A DNA stretch of 64,000 nt, from contig JAVTVJ010000376.1 of assembly GCA_034509425.1 (NCBI GenBank), positions 1-64,000 on the forward strand, in the 5' to 3' direction. A program made the translations under genes and the position numbers. Shown here piece after piece: positions 31,806 to 44,572 of this stretch. The notes under the pieces are model-generated. The model searched no databases and had not been told where the DNA came from. It saw only the letters and a program-made list of their open reading frames with translations. Source of the stretch: Eopsaltria australis. Taxonomy: Eukaryota > Chordata > Aves > Passeriformes > Petroicidae. The number at the start of each line of letters is the position of its first letter. The stretch's first letter is position 1.

Positions 31806-33860
31806 CCTCCTCCTTTCCGGAGGCATTTGCGAGGCTTGTGGGCAGCTTGATGTGCTCGCTGCCTGCCAAGTGTTTGCCTCTCGCCCTGCGTAATTGAGGG
31901 GCTGGCGTGCCGGCTCACCTTCTCCAGCTGAAATATTAAACAGCAGGAGAAGCTGGGATCGGTAAACAAAGCGGGCTGATTGCTGCTGCTCCCTGGGGAC
32001 TCTGCCGGTGGGGTCCTCGGGAGAGCCGGGGCTGCTCCAAAGTGCAGCATCCCAGCACGGCTCACCCCGAATTTCCTGCCAGAGTCACAGCCTGCTCTGA
32101 AATTCTGAGAGCTTTTAGCTAAAAAGAGCAAAGCTGAGCTGTTCCTCACGAGCTGAGTTGCTGTGGTTTGCCCAGCTGAGGACGGTAGGGCCGTGACCCC
32201 AAGGTGGGGATGATGGAGGTGACAATGCTTGGATTTGAAGTAAGTGGCGAATATACAAAAATTAGGGGTGTCATCCTCTCCCTCCTGAGAGTAAATGCCC
32301 TTGGGTGGCTGTAACTGCTGTGTCTTGGGGTTTTTCCTCCTGCAGAGGCCCTTTAATTAAGGCTTCACGGGGGAAAAACTGTCGTATTGGGACACTGGAG
32401 GGTGGGGATGGATTTCTGAAACTTAAAATTAGTCCAAAAAGCCTCCCAAGGCGGCTGGAATTACAGAGAGCAGGGTAAAGCCAGGCATCAGGGCAGGAGC
32501 AGGGGGTCCCACTGGGGCCAGAGGTGTGGTTTGTGTGTTGGTGGGGCTGTGGCAGTGCAGGGCAGTGTCCCCAAAACGCTGTCCATGGCTCCCCAAGCTT
32601 CTCCCAGAGCCCCCCTTTGTTGTGAGAGATGGATGCCATTAACCGGGATGCGTGCGTTGATGCTGGATCACTTTGGAAGTGATATTTTTGGAGCCCTCTG
32701 GCAACATAAAAGCCTTTTAGCTCCCCCAGCCATGACTGTGCTTTCCTGAGGGAGCCTGCTGGAATTGGAGGCAGATTTTGGCTCCTGTCAGCTGGTGCTG
32801 GGGACAGGGCAGCATCCCCGAGCTCGGGGGGGACACGGGGCATCCTCAGTGCTTGTAAGTCCAGAAAAGAAAAATCCCTTCTCCTTGAACTCAAGCCTGG
32901 CTTGAGCATCCAGGTGAGTCCCTCTGGACTGGGCTTTGGCTCAGAGCCAAGCTGGAGGTGTCAGGAGGAGCGAGGCCACTTTGCAGCATTGCTGGCCAGG
33001 GAAGGAACACCAGCAGAGCTCCTGCCAGAGCCTGATCCACCCGGGGAGCTCTGGGCTGGCTCGGGAGGAACCTCCAGACTGTGCTCTCCAGGCTGGGGAC
33101 ACAACCCAGCTCACCTTGGAATGGAAATATTTATTTCAGGCTGTCTTGCTGCACAGCCTGTGGTCCCTGCCCGGCCTCCTGGAGGGCTGTGGGATGGGCA
33201 GGGATGGGATCAGAGCTGGCTCTGCTGGCACAGCAGCCCTGGGGTGACATGGATTGGGGACAAACACCATGGAACAACCTGGGCAAGAGTGCTGGGACTC
33301 AGCTCCTGCTTTGCTCTGTGTTTAAAAATACTCGAGCCTGACAAAATGGGGTTAGAAGGAGGATTCAGCCATGGCTTTGAATTTTTCCAGGTTTTCTGAG
33401 CCAGCAGCTTTTCAGGTGGGGAAATGGGGTGGGATGTGCTGGGCCGAAGGGAACTGCTCTGAGACAGCTCCAGGGATGCTGAGGAGCAGGGGGGGCTGCA
33501 CTTGAGTGGCTTTTTCCCCTCCCCTTTTCTAACCTGTCTTTGAGTTTACTTGAATGTAATGAAAGAAATAAAACCCAGGCATTGAGCTGGAGGAAATTAA
33601 AGGGAATTGTGAGTTCCCTGCCATACCTAATGGCCAGAGCGAGCATCGAGCATCGTATCTTGCTGCAATTAGGCTTCAAATCGAGCTGAGCCTGTGTTTG
33701 GCATCCAAAGAGCAGCTTCCCAGCCCATTTATTCCTCATCCAGGGGAAGTGGCAGCGGATCCGCTGGCCCTCAGCACCCTCTGGGATGGGCACACCTACA
33801 GGAGGGCGTGTGGGGTTTTTTAAATTTTATTAAATCAAGCCTGTGGAGCAATTGAGAAAT
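31806..33860. other. Unique DNA, conserved-looking at 31810-31990
   Basis: The first part is repeat-free, with GTAAACAAAGCGGGCTGATTG (a forkhead-type core GTAAACA) and CpG retention. No exon is recognised in the remainder. Confidence 0.35.
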
Positions 33861-34110
33861 AGGTGAAGCGTGCTTAAAAGAGGGCGAGGCTGTTGGTTTT
33901 CTCTACCTGACTTTATTTGCGAAGTGACAGGAATTTTGACAGGCTTTGTGTCTTTTTTAGCAAATCAAGTGTCATGCCAGGTTTGCCTGTGGATGAGATC
34001 ATTTGCAAAATATGTTTCCCAGCTTGCTTCAGGCATAATTCATTGTGTCAACTGCAATTGCTCATTTGCTAGGAACTGTGATTCATTAGCGGTTTATTTT
34101 TTGTTGGGGT
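33861..34110. promoter_or_regulatory. Candidate conserved non-coding element
   Basis: Repeat-free and CpG-poor, with TTTGCGAAGTGACAGG, TTTTGACAGGC (TALE-type TGACAG cores), GGCATAATTCATTGTGTC and CTCATTTGCTAGG. It is bounded on the right by long T runs (34128-34149). Confidence 0.35.
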
Positions 34111-37100
34111 TTTTGGGGTGGGTTTTTTTTTTGTTGTTTTTTTTTTTTAAGTTCAGCTTGTTTTTAAGCGAATGTTTGGAGGCAGAACAGGAATCTGAAG
34201 GGGGGAAAAAAAAAAAAAATCAAATCTTACATTCTTTGTAGCCACGAATTCTGCTGTGAAGGGAAAACTTGCTAAAATGCCGTGTTCCCAGGGAGGGAGA
34301 GGCAGTCCCAGGCAAGCTCCCCGGGCAGGATTGCGCTCGGGTTTGTCATGTGCTTCCTCCTAAACGGGGACGGAGGTAATAAAAAATCGGACAGAGCATG
34401 GGAGCAGCGTGTGGAGCTTCCTCCTCCTCCTCCCTGCCAGGGGGTCCGGGATCCCCCGGATCCAGGCTGGGCTGCACGGCAGGGATGGGGGATGCCGCTG
34501 CTGCTGGGACAGTGGTGACGAGAGCAGTTCTTTGGTGCAGTGACCAAGACCCCCCGAAAGCTCGTGGCTCAATGGGATAAAATGAAGATAAATAGCCCTT
34601 GGCACAGGTTTTGTGCTGTGTGTGTTCCCGGGGCTGCTCGCAGCCGGCGCAGTTTGGCCTCAGGCTTTCCAGAGGTCCTCACGTCAGACTTTTTGCAGAA
34701 TTTTGCGTGTCAAGTGCATTTTTCTGGTGCTGCGTTTCCTATGAAGACAAATATTTCAGTGCATTTTTTTTTTCCCCCTAGGTGGGTGGATGGAGGGGGG
34801 GGCAGGAATGGCAGCCACAAACTACCCTGCACTAACAAACCAGCCTGTGTGGGCTGAATAAATTGATACGCTTCTTCACCGAAAGATTGATTTTATTTTT
34901 TTTTCCCCATAAAACTTCCAAGTGATTATGAAATGCACATTTAAGCATAAGTAACTTGACAGGTTGTGTTTTTTCTTCCCCCCCCCTGTGCAACAATTCT
35001 CCATAAAGCACTCTTAAAATGTTTTATGGTTGTTTTTTTTTTTTCTTTTCCTCGAGCGTCCGCGCACTCTGCATGTTTTTTAAAACTGATAAAAGATTTT
35101 TTTTTTACATGCCAAAAAAAAAAAAAAATTGGGAAAGGGGGAGAGAGAGAGCACAGGAACGTGGGGAGTCTGCTGACTTCTGGCGCGCCGGCGCCGTGCC
35201 CAGGCCCTGCCAGTTTGCAGCGGAGCCCAGTGCCAGGAGCCAAGGGCAGCAGAGCGTGAGCAGAGGGAGGTGGCTCCATCACAGTGACCATATATAGTCA
35301 CTGGGACGAGATTAAACACTTCACCTCCCCGGTGTCATCCCCACGGCCATAAAGCTGAGATTGGGATCTGTTCATCACTCGTTCAAACAGCAGGAGAAAA
35401 TTCCTTTTTCCCCCCCCTCCCCTCCCCTCAGCATCTCGTTGGTGGCTCCTCTGGGCTTATTGATTGCCAGGTGTTTTGCATGCCTGGGTGTCTGGGTTTC
35501 AGCTCCTGCGAGGAGCTTGGGGGTTAAATGGGGTTGAGATTGAGGTGGGGAAGGGTCCTGGGTGTGGTGGCAGCGCTGGCTCCGCTCCACACGCGCGTTC
35601 CTGCCGTGGTACCCACTGGGAAGCATATGGCAGCCTGGGATATATATACATTTTGTGTGGGGGGACATGTTTTACATGCCAGTTCTCCCTGTCATAGGAC
35701 AAACATTTACACTGATTATATGAAGCATTAGGGAAGCAGGAGAGAAGTTCAATCCTTGCAGGAGAGGCTGGGCACTGGTGGCAGGGCAGAGGGGTGAGCT
35801 CTGGGGGGGTTGTGCTGCACACAGGTGTAACCTGGGACATAAATAAAGAGTTGGTGTTTCAAGGTGAGCTGTGCACAAGGCAATGGCCAGGTGCCCAAAG
35901 GAGGTGGGGAGTGAGGGTTTGTGGATAAAAGGGTTTGATTTCCAAGGGAAGAGGCAGATGGGGCTTGCTGGGAGACTTCCAGTGGGATGCGTGAGCCTGG
36001 CTGCCCTGTGGGACTGCAGACCCTCCTGACACAGGCACTGCTCCATGGCTGAGATCCTGTGGGATGAAATTCCCACAAGCTGGAGTAACCTCTCTCCACA
36101 GGTGTCCCTTCACTGGGAACCTCCCTCAGCACTGCACCAGCTGCAGTGACCTTAAAGGACTAAACCTGAGTGGGATAATGCGCATTTTGGTTGTTGTGTT
36201 GCGGCTGGAGTCACATCCTCATGGCAAACACAGGGATTATGATTTGCTGAGGGGCATATGGAGGCTTTGTATCCCTCTGGCTGGATCTTCTCCCTTCTGA
36301 GAAGTTCTGATGGACTGTGAAGGAAAACTTTGTGGTTTTTGCATCACCCTTGCAGCTGCAGCCCGGCCTCAGGGCAGGTGACAGAACCACATCTCGCACT
36401 CATCTCTACAAGCCAAAGTTGTTTGAAACTTCAACTGTCTGCTCCCCAATTATCTGCTCCTTCTGTGCCTCCATGCTAACATCATCAATACATGCCCATG
36501 CTTAATGAAACATTATTGCTTAGGTTTAATTGTCTTCTAATTAAGTAAAATAAAATTTTGCGCGGCGGTTGCAGCAGCAATTCCTGTCTGGGAATTCTGC
36601 TGTGCTTGAGGAACCTGAGCCCAGGGAGTGGTGACAGCCACAGCAGTGCCATTCCATGGAGAAAGGGATGGACACCAGCAGCAGCCTCCTCCCCTGAACC
36701 TGCTGCTCCTCTCTATCACCCTGGTTAAATTAAATTAATTGCCAGCACCCTTTTTTTTGGGATAAAGCTGTGCATTTGGTAAAGCTGCTGGGGTTGTTGC
36801 TGCAGCACATCCCCGCTGAAAGACACAACCTGGGGTCTTGCTGAACACCTGGGGAAAGGTGTCCCTGTTCAAAGTCAGGGCATGGAAGTGTAGGGCTGAA
36901 TTTTTGACTCTTGTCTGAGCACACTTTCTACCCTTAATGCATCATTAACATGGTTTTGTGCATTTCATTCAGTTCCCATTACAGCACTCAGTTCCGTCTG
37001 TTAATTTTGGTATGTTGATATTTTTGTTGTCAGCAGTTTTGGTTTTTTTTTTCCTTTTTGAAGCATATAAAAACCATTAGTGTGAAAGAAGATTAAAAAG

Positions 37101-38340
37101 ATACATTACAATTAAAATGTTAATGAAATCGGCATCATACAACTTTTGAAACCATTTAGGCATTAATCTTTCTTGGTCTCATGTCCATTAACTCGGGCGA
37201 TTCTTATTCCACACTGACCCCTGCTGAGAGAGTCGTGCTATAATTGGATTTTAAGAACTGGGGGGAAGAAAAGGAGGGAGAGAGAAAAGCCTTGATAAAA
37301 AGTGGGAGTTGGGAAGGTTTTCTTCACTTTCTGCGTGGTGTCCATGGAAATGAACCCGACAAAACCCAGCCCTGTTGCTCCATCAGCTCCCCAGTGCTGT
37401 GCTCCCCCCAGGTCATGCCTGGGAATGTGGGAATGCTGGGGTCAGAGGCTGTGCAGAGCCCTGGGAAGGTCCAGGCTGGGCTTTGCTGGGCTCTGGCTGT
37501 CACTGTGACCTTGGGCAGGACGCGAGCACCAGGCTGGGCTTTGGTTGATCCCGGTGTAACGTGAGCAGGGCCAGAGCGGGACGGTGAGAAGCCTTTTTAG
37601 GGCTCTGGGAGGAAGGGAATGGGAGAGCAGCAAGGAATCGTTTGTCATTGTTGCTTCAGCTTCCCCCAATTCCTCCAAAATAGTATTTCTGTATTTTATC
37701 TGTTTGGGTTTGTTTTTTTTTTCATAAATGGCTCTTTTCCAGCTTACACAATATTTGAATTGGGACCAGCCCCCCGTCCCCAGGCGAAAGAGGAGGATTG
37801 ACTAATTCACAGGCTGTGTAGTGAATCCAGCATCAGGGCTTCTTGACTCACCACCCAGCTCCCAGGATCCGTGCCACGGCTCCAGCAGGGCCATGGGCTG
37901 TGCTCAGCCCCTCCAGCCCATCCAGAACACTCTGTGCTGCTCAGTCCGAGCCTTAAACACTGCTGGACACCTTCTCCAGGGCTTTGCCTGTGCTGCCCAA
38001 GAACTTTCCACCTCCTGTGGCATGCTGGATAAATTGGGAAGGGCAGATCCTTTAGGGAAGAGCACTGTCCTTGCCAGCACGGGGATGGGGTTTGGGGTTT
38101 TTGGGAGGGTGGCGGTGCTGCTGTCCAGACAGTGATGCACTTCAGGGCTGGCTGAGCTGGAAGTCAAAGGATGAGCACATCCCACCAAGGGAGGAGCGGA
38201 GTAACCAGCCCAGCTTGTGTTTATGCTGCAAGCACGGATTTTTATTTATTTATTTGGTTTTTTTTTTTGAAAAGAGAAAAGCTGAATAGATCCGTGGAAG
38301 CTGCGGAGCTGCCGCCTCCAGCTCTGCAGGAAACCAGGGA
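34111..38340. other. Unique DNA, presumed intron
   Basis: No exon or interspersed repeat is recognised. T or A runs lie at 34128-34149, 34207-34219, 35032-35044 and 35114-35128. Conserved-looking AT-rich blocks lie at 34860-34970 and 36930-37230. Confidence 0.4.
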
Positions 38341-38452
38341 GAGGAGGGATGGAGGGATGGATGGAGGGATGGAGGGATGGATGGAGGGATGGATGAAGGG
38401 ATGGAGGGATGGATGGATGGATGGATGGATGGATGGAGGGATGGATGGTGCT
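38341..38452 (+). repeat. (GGAT)n / GGATGGAG minisatellite
   Basis: GGATGGAGGGAT and GGATGGATGGAT units run for about 110 bp. The minus strand reads as [15 protein letters not shown] frames in three registers, a product of the array. Confidence 0.93.
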
Positions 38453-41400
38453 GGGCTGGCCAGGGAGCCCACTGGAGCTGAAACATCTGCAGGGCTCGAG
38501 AGAACATGCTGGCAGTTTCAGGGGCTGTGGGAAGTGAGCCGTGAAGCACAGAGCGTGCTGCTGGCACCACATCACAGGGACATGGGCAGCCTGGGCCCTG
38601 CAAGTGCTTCCTTGGAGCTCTGGAGTGCCTCTGCACACACAGCAGAGCCTGGGGTTTAATTGTTTTGCTCCACTTTTATGTGGGTAAAAACACATAATTT
38701 ATAGTGGTGTTGTTCTGTGTCGAGGCGTCTCATGAATTTATAACCTGAAAGAATTTGGGATGAGCATCTAAAATTGTCAAATAATGGCAGGAATGGGGGA
38801 GGCCTTGCCAGAGTGTGACCCATCCTTGTCCCAGCTCAGATGAGCTGGGGGTGTGTTCTGGCCCAGGGGTACCCCAGGGTTTGTGCCTTTGGGTGAAACC
38901 AGCAGCATTTGTGCCAGTCCAGTTAAATGTCCTTTGGGAAGGGAAAGTTGTAGGCCCAGGAAGAGGGAGCAAAGGAAAAGCAACCCTGGAGATTCCCAGT
39001 GAATGTTTCTGGCCTGGCACAGGTGGGATTTCTAGCAGGGAGAGTTTCTGTGCTGCAGGCTGAGCAAGAAACACACCAGAATCAATATCTCAGTAGTCCA
39101 ATAAAACCTGCGGGAATTTCATTTCAACTCATTTCAAGTGATCTAATAACTGGCCTTCCAGAGGACTGCTGGGTGTTTGGTTTCTTTGTGCATCTGTAAA
39201 ATTGCAGATTGAGCCCAGGGTACTTGCAGTGCTCTGGTTTGGCAGTGGGAGCCTCCATCCCAAGGTTTGCTCTGGGTTCAGGCAGCGAGGGTTGGGACTG
39301 TGTCACCAGCTCAGTGGATTTGGCTCTGGGTGCTTTTCAGACCCACTGCTGGATTCTAATTCCAGCTTGCAGCACTGATTTAGTGTCCATCTCACCCCTG
39401 CATTCCGTTGGGAGTCAGTGGGAGCTTCAGCAGAGCAGCTGGAGGTACCTGAGCCACGTGGTGCCTTCATGAATATTTTTGCAATCAAGTTTAGGAAGTT
39501 TCCTCATTTACCTTCCCTTTAAGCTCCCAAGCTGGCTGTTGCTTTGCTCCTGAGGGCCTTAGGAGAGGTGTATCCTGCAGCAGTTGCTGACTAATCTGGA
39601 TTTGGCAGGAGAAATGATGCAGGAGGGAGGATTTGTGTTTTTGCAGGGGGACGGGAGGGCAGCACAACTTGGAGGGGGTGGAGAAACCAAGAGAACCTGC
39701 AGCCTGTGTGTGTCTGGTCCAGGCTGTCACCCCAGCACAGCTTGGCAGAGCATCCAGCTTGATTTTTTTGCTCGACCATCATCAAGGCACAGAAAACTCG
39801 TGGCACACTGGAGATGTCCACAGTGCAAAGCGTTGCAAGTGATTTTATACAACAAAACATCCCAGTGGCCTTTACTGCTCTTTCAGAAGGTTTTGTAAAA
39901 CGAAAGTCACGATTTGTTGGTTCTTTTTCACCCCTCCCAACTGGTATTTTCCCCCCACCAAATCCTTGGAGCACTGTAGATGCACTTTAATTGCAGTGTG
40001 TTTAGGAAGCATCACGAGTCATTCCAAGCGCCAGCCCCACGGGAGCCTCCTGCAGCCTCCCCTGGCTGTGCCTCAGGGCTTTGAGCTGTTTGGGTGCCTT
40101 GGTGTCCCCTCCCCACCCTGCAGCCTGCTCCTGACCTGTCCTGTGTGCCTCAGGAATGTTGGATGAGACCCAGGGTGCAGCATGAGCAATGGAAATGCTT
40201 GGCTGGGGTGGTTCCCAGAGCCCGTGCCCGCCCCGGCAGCTGCTGGCACCTGGGAGAAGCTCTCCCTGCTGGTGTCCAGGTGAGGGCTGTGCAGGTGGCA
40301 GGAGGTGGCTTGGGAGCTCAGGAGCTGTGTCAGTGTGGATGGATGTGTCACTCTGGGGAAGGAAGGGAGAGATTTGCTGGCAATTTTTGAAGAAAAGCCC
40401 GACTTCCCAATGCTTGCAAACCCATCTGAGGAGGCCTGGGATGAGCTGTAGCAAGGAGCTGCTTGGAACTTGTTTCAAAAGGTATGAAAAGCAGAGGTGG
40501 GATGGGGTGAAGGATTGTTCTCCTGCCCATCACTGGGTGGGGTTGGGCAAACTCTCCAAGCTACCAAAAATTACTGAGGGTAGGAACAACCTCACGTGTC
40601 TGGGATGATTTCATAGTGGCTGAGCTGCCTCAAGGAGCTCAGAGTGACATCCCAGAGGCTCTTTCCTCCTTGCTTTGACTGCTCAGGTCTGGTATTTGAG
40701 TTTTAGTCTTCACTTTGTAGGTGGGACAGGAAGCACCCACCGTGCAGGCTGGACCCTGTTGTGTGTCACGGGCGTGGGTGGCACCGCCTGCACTGCCCGT
40801 GCTGCCCACCCTGAGGCTGCCACGGCCACAGCCTGGGGACAGTGGCTCTCTGGGACACAGCTGGTGTTGGCACTGCCCTTGGGGGCACAGCCCACCCCGT
40901 GGATCCTGCTCCATGCTCTCCCCCAGCCCTGAGTCACATCATTTGAACGATTGGTCCCAAAGCGTCTCCCTTTGCTCCTGATTCCATCTCCTCGTGCAAG
41001 GGCTGTCCCGGGAGCCTCCCTCTGCTCCTTGGAGCTCAGGGGAGGTTAGCTCAGGTTTAAACCACTTGGCTGTGGCTGTTGAGTCTTAGTGACATATTAA
41101 GTATTTAATATCCAAGTGCATTAGCTTCCCACCCACATCCCCCTTTGGAGCTGGGCTGAGGGAAATCGCCGGCGCCCACGTGGAGCAGGATGAGTTACAA
41201 ACAGCTTCCTCCTGCACCTCTGCTTTCATGTTCAGTTCCTGACCTAATTACCCACGAGCGACGGCACGAGCAGAGATCTCGTGGCTGCATCCAGCACCTC
41301 ACCCCTGGCAGAGATTTTGGGAGGCTCCCCAGCTGCCAGGAGGGGACACCTGGCCCTGCGGGGACGTGGCAGCAGCGTCACAGCCTCAATCCCCAGCGCT

Positions 41401-41809
41401 CCATCTGCAAGCCAGCTGGGCCAAGGCAGGAATCACCCAGCTGAACCAGTGTCCCCTGCACCTGGTGGCACGTCCTGGTGCTGCCACCTCTGCCTGGTGG
41501 CGGTGGGAGATGGGAGGATCCTCCCTGATCACCATCTGCTGGTGTTACAGCTTCATTTCTGGGCCCTTGCTTAACTCGTGCACTACATCAGAGGCTCTTG
41601 TGAAATGTAATGTGCTGGAGCAGCAGCACAGGAAAAAGCTCTGCCTTCTGTGAAGCCAGACTGTTGCAGTGTAATTTGTTTTGTAAGATTTTGAAAGGCA
41701 GTGTTGCAATCTGTAACAGTAGAATAGTGGGAAGATGGTCAGGTGGTTCTTGGGACTTCAACAGACAGATTTCATGTCTGTGTGTTTTTGCAACACCTTT
41801 CTATAAAGG
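38453..41809. other. Unique DNA, presumed intron
   Basis: GC-moderate sequence without a recognisable exon, RNA gene or repeat family. Confidence 0.4.
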
Positions 41810-42080
41810 GAAACATAATTTAAAATATGATTACTTAGTGTTGTAACAGTCTTCTCAAACGTTTTTGCATTATGCAGAGATCATTATCAGAGGCTGATAT
41901 TAACTTGCAAAGAATATTATGCAAATCATTCTCCTGTTCTTCTAAAAAGAAATTTCCTTCATAATGCAAAGCGTGACAAAAAAAATTGTGCAGAGGCTTT
42001 TGGCAAAATTACATTCAGAAGATGTAACAGTTTTTCTGCTTACTAGCACAATCCGTTTCTGCCTTTTGACTGGATTTGCT
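41810..42080. promoter_or_regulatory. Candidate conserved non-coding element
   Basis: AT-rich, with several TGCATTATGCAGAG, TATTATGCAAATCATTC and ATAATGCAAAGCG octamer/POU-like or C/EBP-like motifs within about 90 bp, plus TTATCAGAGGC GATA cores. Repeat-free and CpG-poor. Confidence 0.4.
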
Positions 42081-42497
42081 CAACTCAAGCTGATAAAAGC
42101 TGAATTTTAAAAGCAGGGCTGGGGTTGGGGGGGGAGTGTGTTGTACCTCGTGGGTTCAGGGATGGTCAGGGAGGGTTTTCATGCTTAGATTGTTGTTTCA
42201 AATCCCTCCTGATGGTGATTACAGGCTCTGATATTCTCAGCTGCTCGGTGCTCCCTGAAATTACGTGGTGGTGCCTCGTGTTCTGTGGGGTGGGGATGCT
42301 CAGCATCACCCCCAGCACCAGCAGCAGTTGCAGGGGACAGGGCTGGGGTGGATTCCACAGGGACAGGCTCCCCACGTGTCCCAGTATCACCAGTTTCATC
42401 CCTGGATCCCTGGACCAGTGAGAGCACTCTGAATGGGGGCACTGTGGGAGTGGTGGGAGGTTGGAGCCCAGACACCAGTGGTGGGACAGGGAATTGG
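42081..42497. other. Unique DNA
   Basis: No gene is recognised; GC-moderate sequence leading into the pentanucleotide array. Confidence 0.4.
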
Positions 42498-42586
42498 AAT
42501 GGAATGGAATAGGATAGGATAGGATAGAATAGAATAGAATAGAATAGAATAGAATAGAATAGAATAGAATAGAATAGAATAGAATA
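42498..42586 (+). repeat. (GGAAT)/(AGGAT)/(AGAAT)n pentanucleotide array
   Basis: Units progress from GGAAT through AGGAT to about 13 copies of AGAAT, indicating successive expansion of point variants. Confidence 0.93.
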
Positions 42587-42671
42587 GCTCAAAGGGTTTT
42601 GGCAAGTCCTAGAGACCTGGAAGTGTTAATGGGAACCCTGCAGTCAATGAGAAAGCCCATGGGCCAGGAGG
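42587..42671 (+). repeat. Unclassified dispersed repeat, copy 1
   Basis: GCTCAAAGGGTTTTGGCAAG through GTCAATGAGAAAGCCCATGG matches, in inverted orientation, 46982-47065 at about 80% identity. The family is unknown; it may be a piece of a retroelement. Confidence 0.65.
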
Positions 42672-42690
42672 TCAGCTGTCCATCCAGCCT

Positions 42691-43085
42691 TCACAGAGTC
42701 ACTGAGGTTGGGAAAGATCCTCTGGGATCATCAAGTCCAGCCTGTGACCCATCCCCACCTTGTGACCAGCCCAGAGCACTCAGTGCCACCTCCAGGCCTT
42801 CCCTGGACACCTGCAGGCATGGGCACTCCCTGGGCAGCCCCTTCCAATGCCTGGCCACCCTTTCCATGGAGAAATTCCTGCTGATGTCCACGCTGAGCCT
42901 CCCCTGGCACAGCTTGAGGCTGTTCCTTACCCTGTCCCAGTTCCCTGGGAGCAGAGCCTGACCCACCCTGGCTGCTCCCTGCTGCCAGGTGCTTGTGGAG
43001 AGCAAAGAGATCTTCCCTGAGCCTCCTTTTCCCAACCTTGGCACCTTCTTTGTGTTTCTCCAAGCACCAGCACGTTCCTGGAGCT
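42691..43085 (-). mobile_element. CR1 LINE 3' fragment, longest in window
   Basis: TCACAGAGTCACTGAGGTTG, CATCAAGTCCAGCCTGTGAC, CCAATGCCTGGCCACCCTTT, GAGAAATTCCTGCTGATGTC and GAGATCTTCCCTGAGCCTCC follow antisense CR1 3'-region order for about 390 bp. No reverse transcriptase remains. Confidence 0.93.
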
Positions 43086-44391
43086 AATCCTGGCCCGGCT
43101 GAGGCCGTTGAGGATTTTGCCACTGACTTCATCCCTGCTCCATGTATTTTTTGTGTGTGTTACAAACTGGCTGTATCAGCTCAGAGCTGCCCCTTCCTCG
43201 CACAGAGCCCAGACTGCTCTGAAATCGAGCGGATTGTTTTATAGGTATTGGCTGTTCTGCTCTTGTTATGGATTGATTGGCAAAAGTAGAGCCTGATAAA
43301 TATTGTAAATGACTGAAACACTTGCAGGCTGTGCATCTCCATTTGCTGTAGAACCCTGTTTTTCAGGCACTTAACACCATTTTGAGAAAACAGAGTCCTG
43401 ATTTTTTTATTTATTTTTTTTTTTTTTTTAGGCATTTCTCAATACAAATGTGATTGAGAAAAGTCAGTAATATTCAGACATGGAGATTGAATTAGAGCAG
43501 CACGGAGAGTTTTCGCTAACAGGGGGAATTTTCAGGCTCCTTTTTTTGTGTCTGGTTAGATAACTCAATATTTAAAAATCAACCCAAATTAGATCAATAA
43601 GCTGGAAGTCGTAGTTAGCATTCGTCAGGCAACTTAGGCTGGATGTTCGGGCACTGCCTGACTCCACCTCTAGCTGCAGGGTTTCCCTGTTATGAACGGG
43701 TGAATACTAATCCTTGTTTATTCCCTGCTGCAGAGAAATGGATTTATCCGGAGTTTTGTGCCCTGGAAAGGAGCCCTGGGTTCCAGCTGGGTTGGGGCGC
43801 CCTGGGGCGGGTGGGATGGTGAATTCCACCCTCCACACCTTCCACCGACACCAAATCCTTTATTTCCGTGACACAGAGAACTTTTAACACCCCGAAAGTG
43901 GCCCCAGGGTGTGGCTGTGACCCGAAAATCAGAGCAGTGAGGGGTTGCATGAGCCCCCTGGCATCTCCTGGGGTCAGGATGGGAGCTGCTGGTGGAGCCT
44001 GGAGATCCCTGCTGGAACCCACTGGGTGAATTACAGGGAAAGGATGGCTTTTTATATATTTTTTTAAGGTTGCAGGGAAGGCTGAATCAAAGCAGGGAGG
44101 TGTTTTATTCTAAACAGCGTGGCGGAAAGGAATCTTTTTATCTCCTGGGTTTCTTTGTTTCCGGAATGTTTCGTAGCACGGACTTGTAGCAGAGTGGTGT
44201 TAAGCACATTCCTGCAAATCTCTTTCTGGTATCCTCTGGAAAAGGGTGATGCTGCCTGAACCAAATCAAATATTTAGCTCTAAACTTTCTTTTTTTTTTT
44301 TTTTTTGCTTCAAAGGATGCCTCTTTTTGACTGAATTTTTATTTTTGGTTTTGTTGTATTTCTTAGAAGAGCATTTACAGTGTTTGTTGAG
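43086..44391. other. Unique DNA; conserved-looking at 43260-43720
   Basis: The AT-rich block contains CAACCCAAATTAGATCAATAAG and a 13-T run near 43418. No gene is recognised. A T run lies at 44291-44307. Confidence 0.35.
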
Positions 44392-44572
44392 CTCCTTCCA
44401 GAGAAGCTGTGGCTGCCCCATCCCTGGAAATGTTCAAGGCCAGGCTGGGCAGGGCTTGGAGCAACCTGGCCCATTGGAAGTTGTCCTTGTCCATAGCAGG
44501 GGGTGGCACTGGATGGGCTTTAAGGTCCCTTCCAACCCAAACTACTCTGGGATCCTGTGATTCCCTTTGCTT
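44392..44572 (+). mobile_element. CR1 LINE 3'-end fragment
   Basis: GAGAAGCTGTGGCTGCCCCA, GGAAATGTTCAAGGCCAGGC, GGAGCAACCTGGCCCATTGG, GGTCCCTTCCAACCCAAACT and GGATCCTGTGATTCC are in sense CR1 order with a near-complete terminus. Confidence 0.94.

Noticed and set aside
38242..38695. [11 protein letters not shown] repeat protein on the minus strand
   Set aside because: Three overlapping frames all read the GGAT simple repeat; not a gene.
42691..43085. Possible CR1 reverse transcriptase remnant
   Set aside because: Only the non-coding 3' region of CR1 is present here and in all the other fragments; no RT motif is seen.
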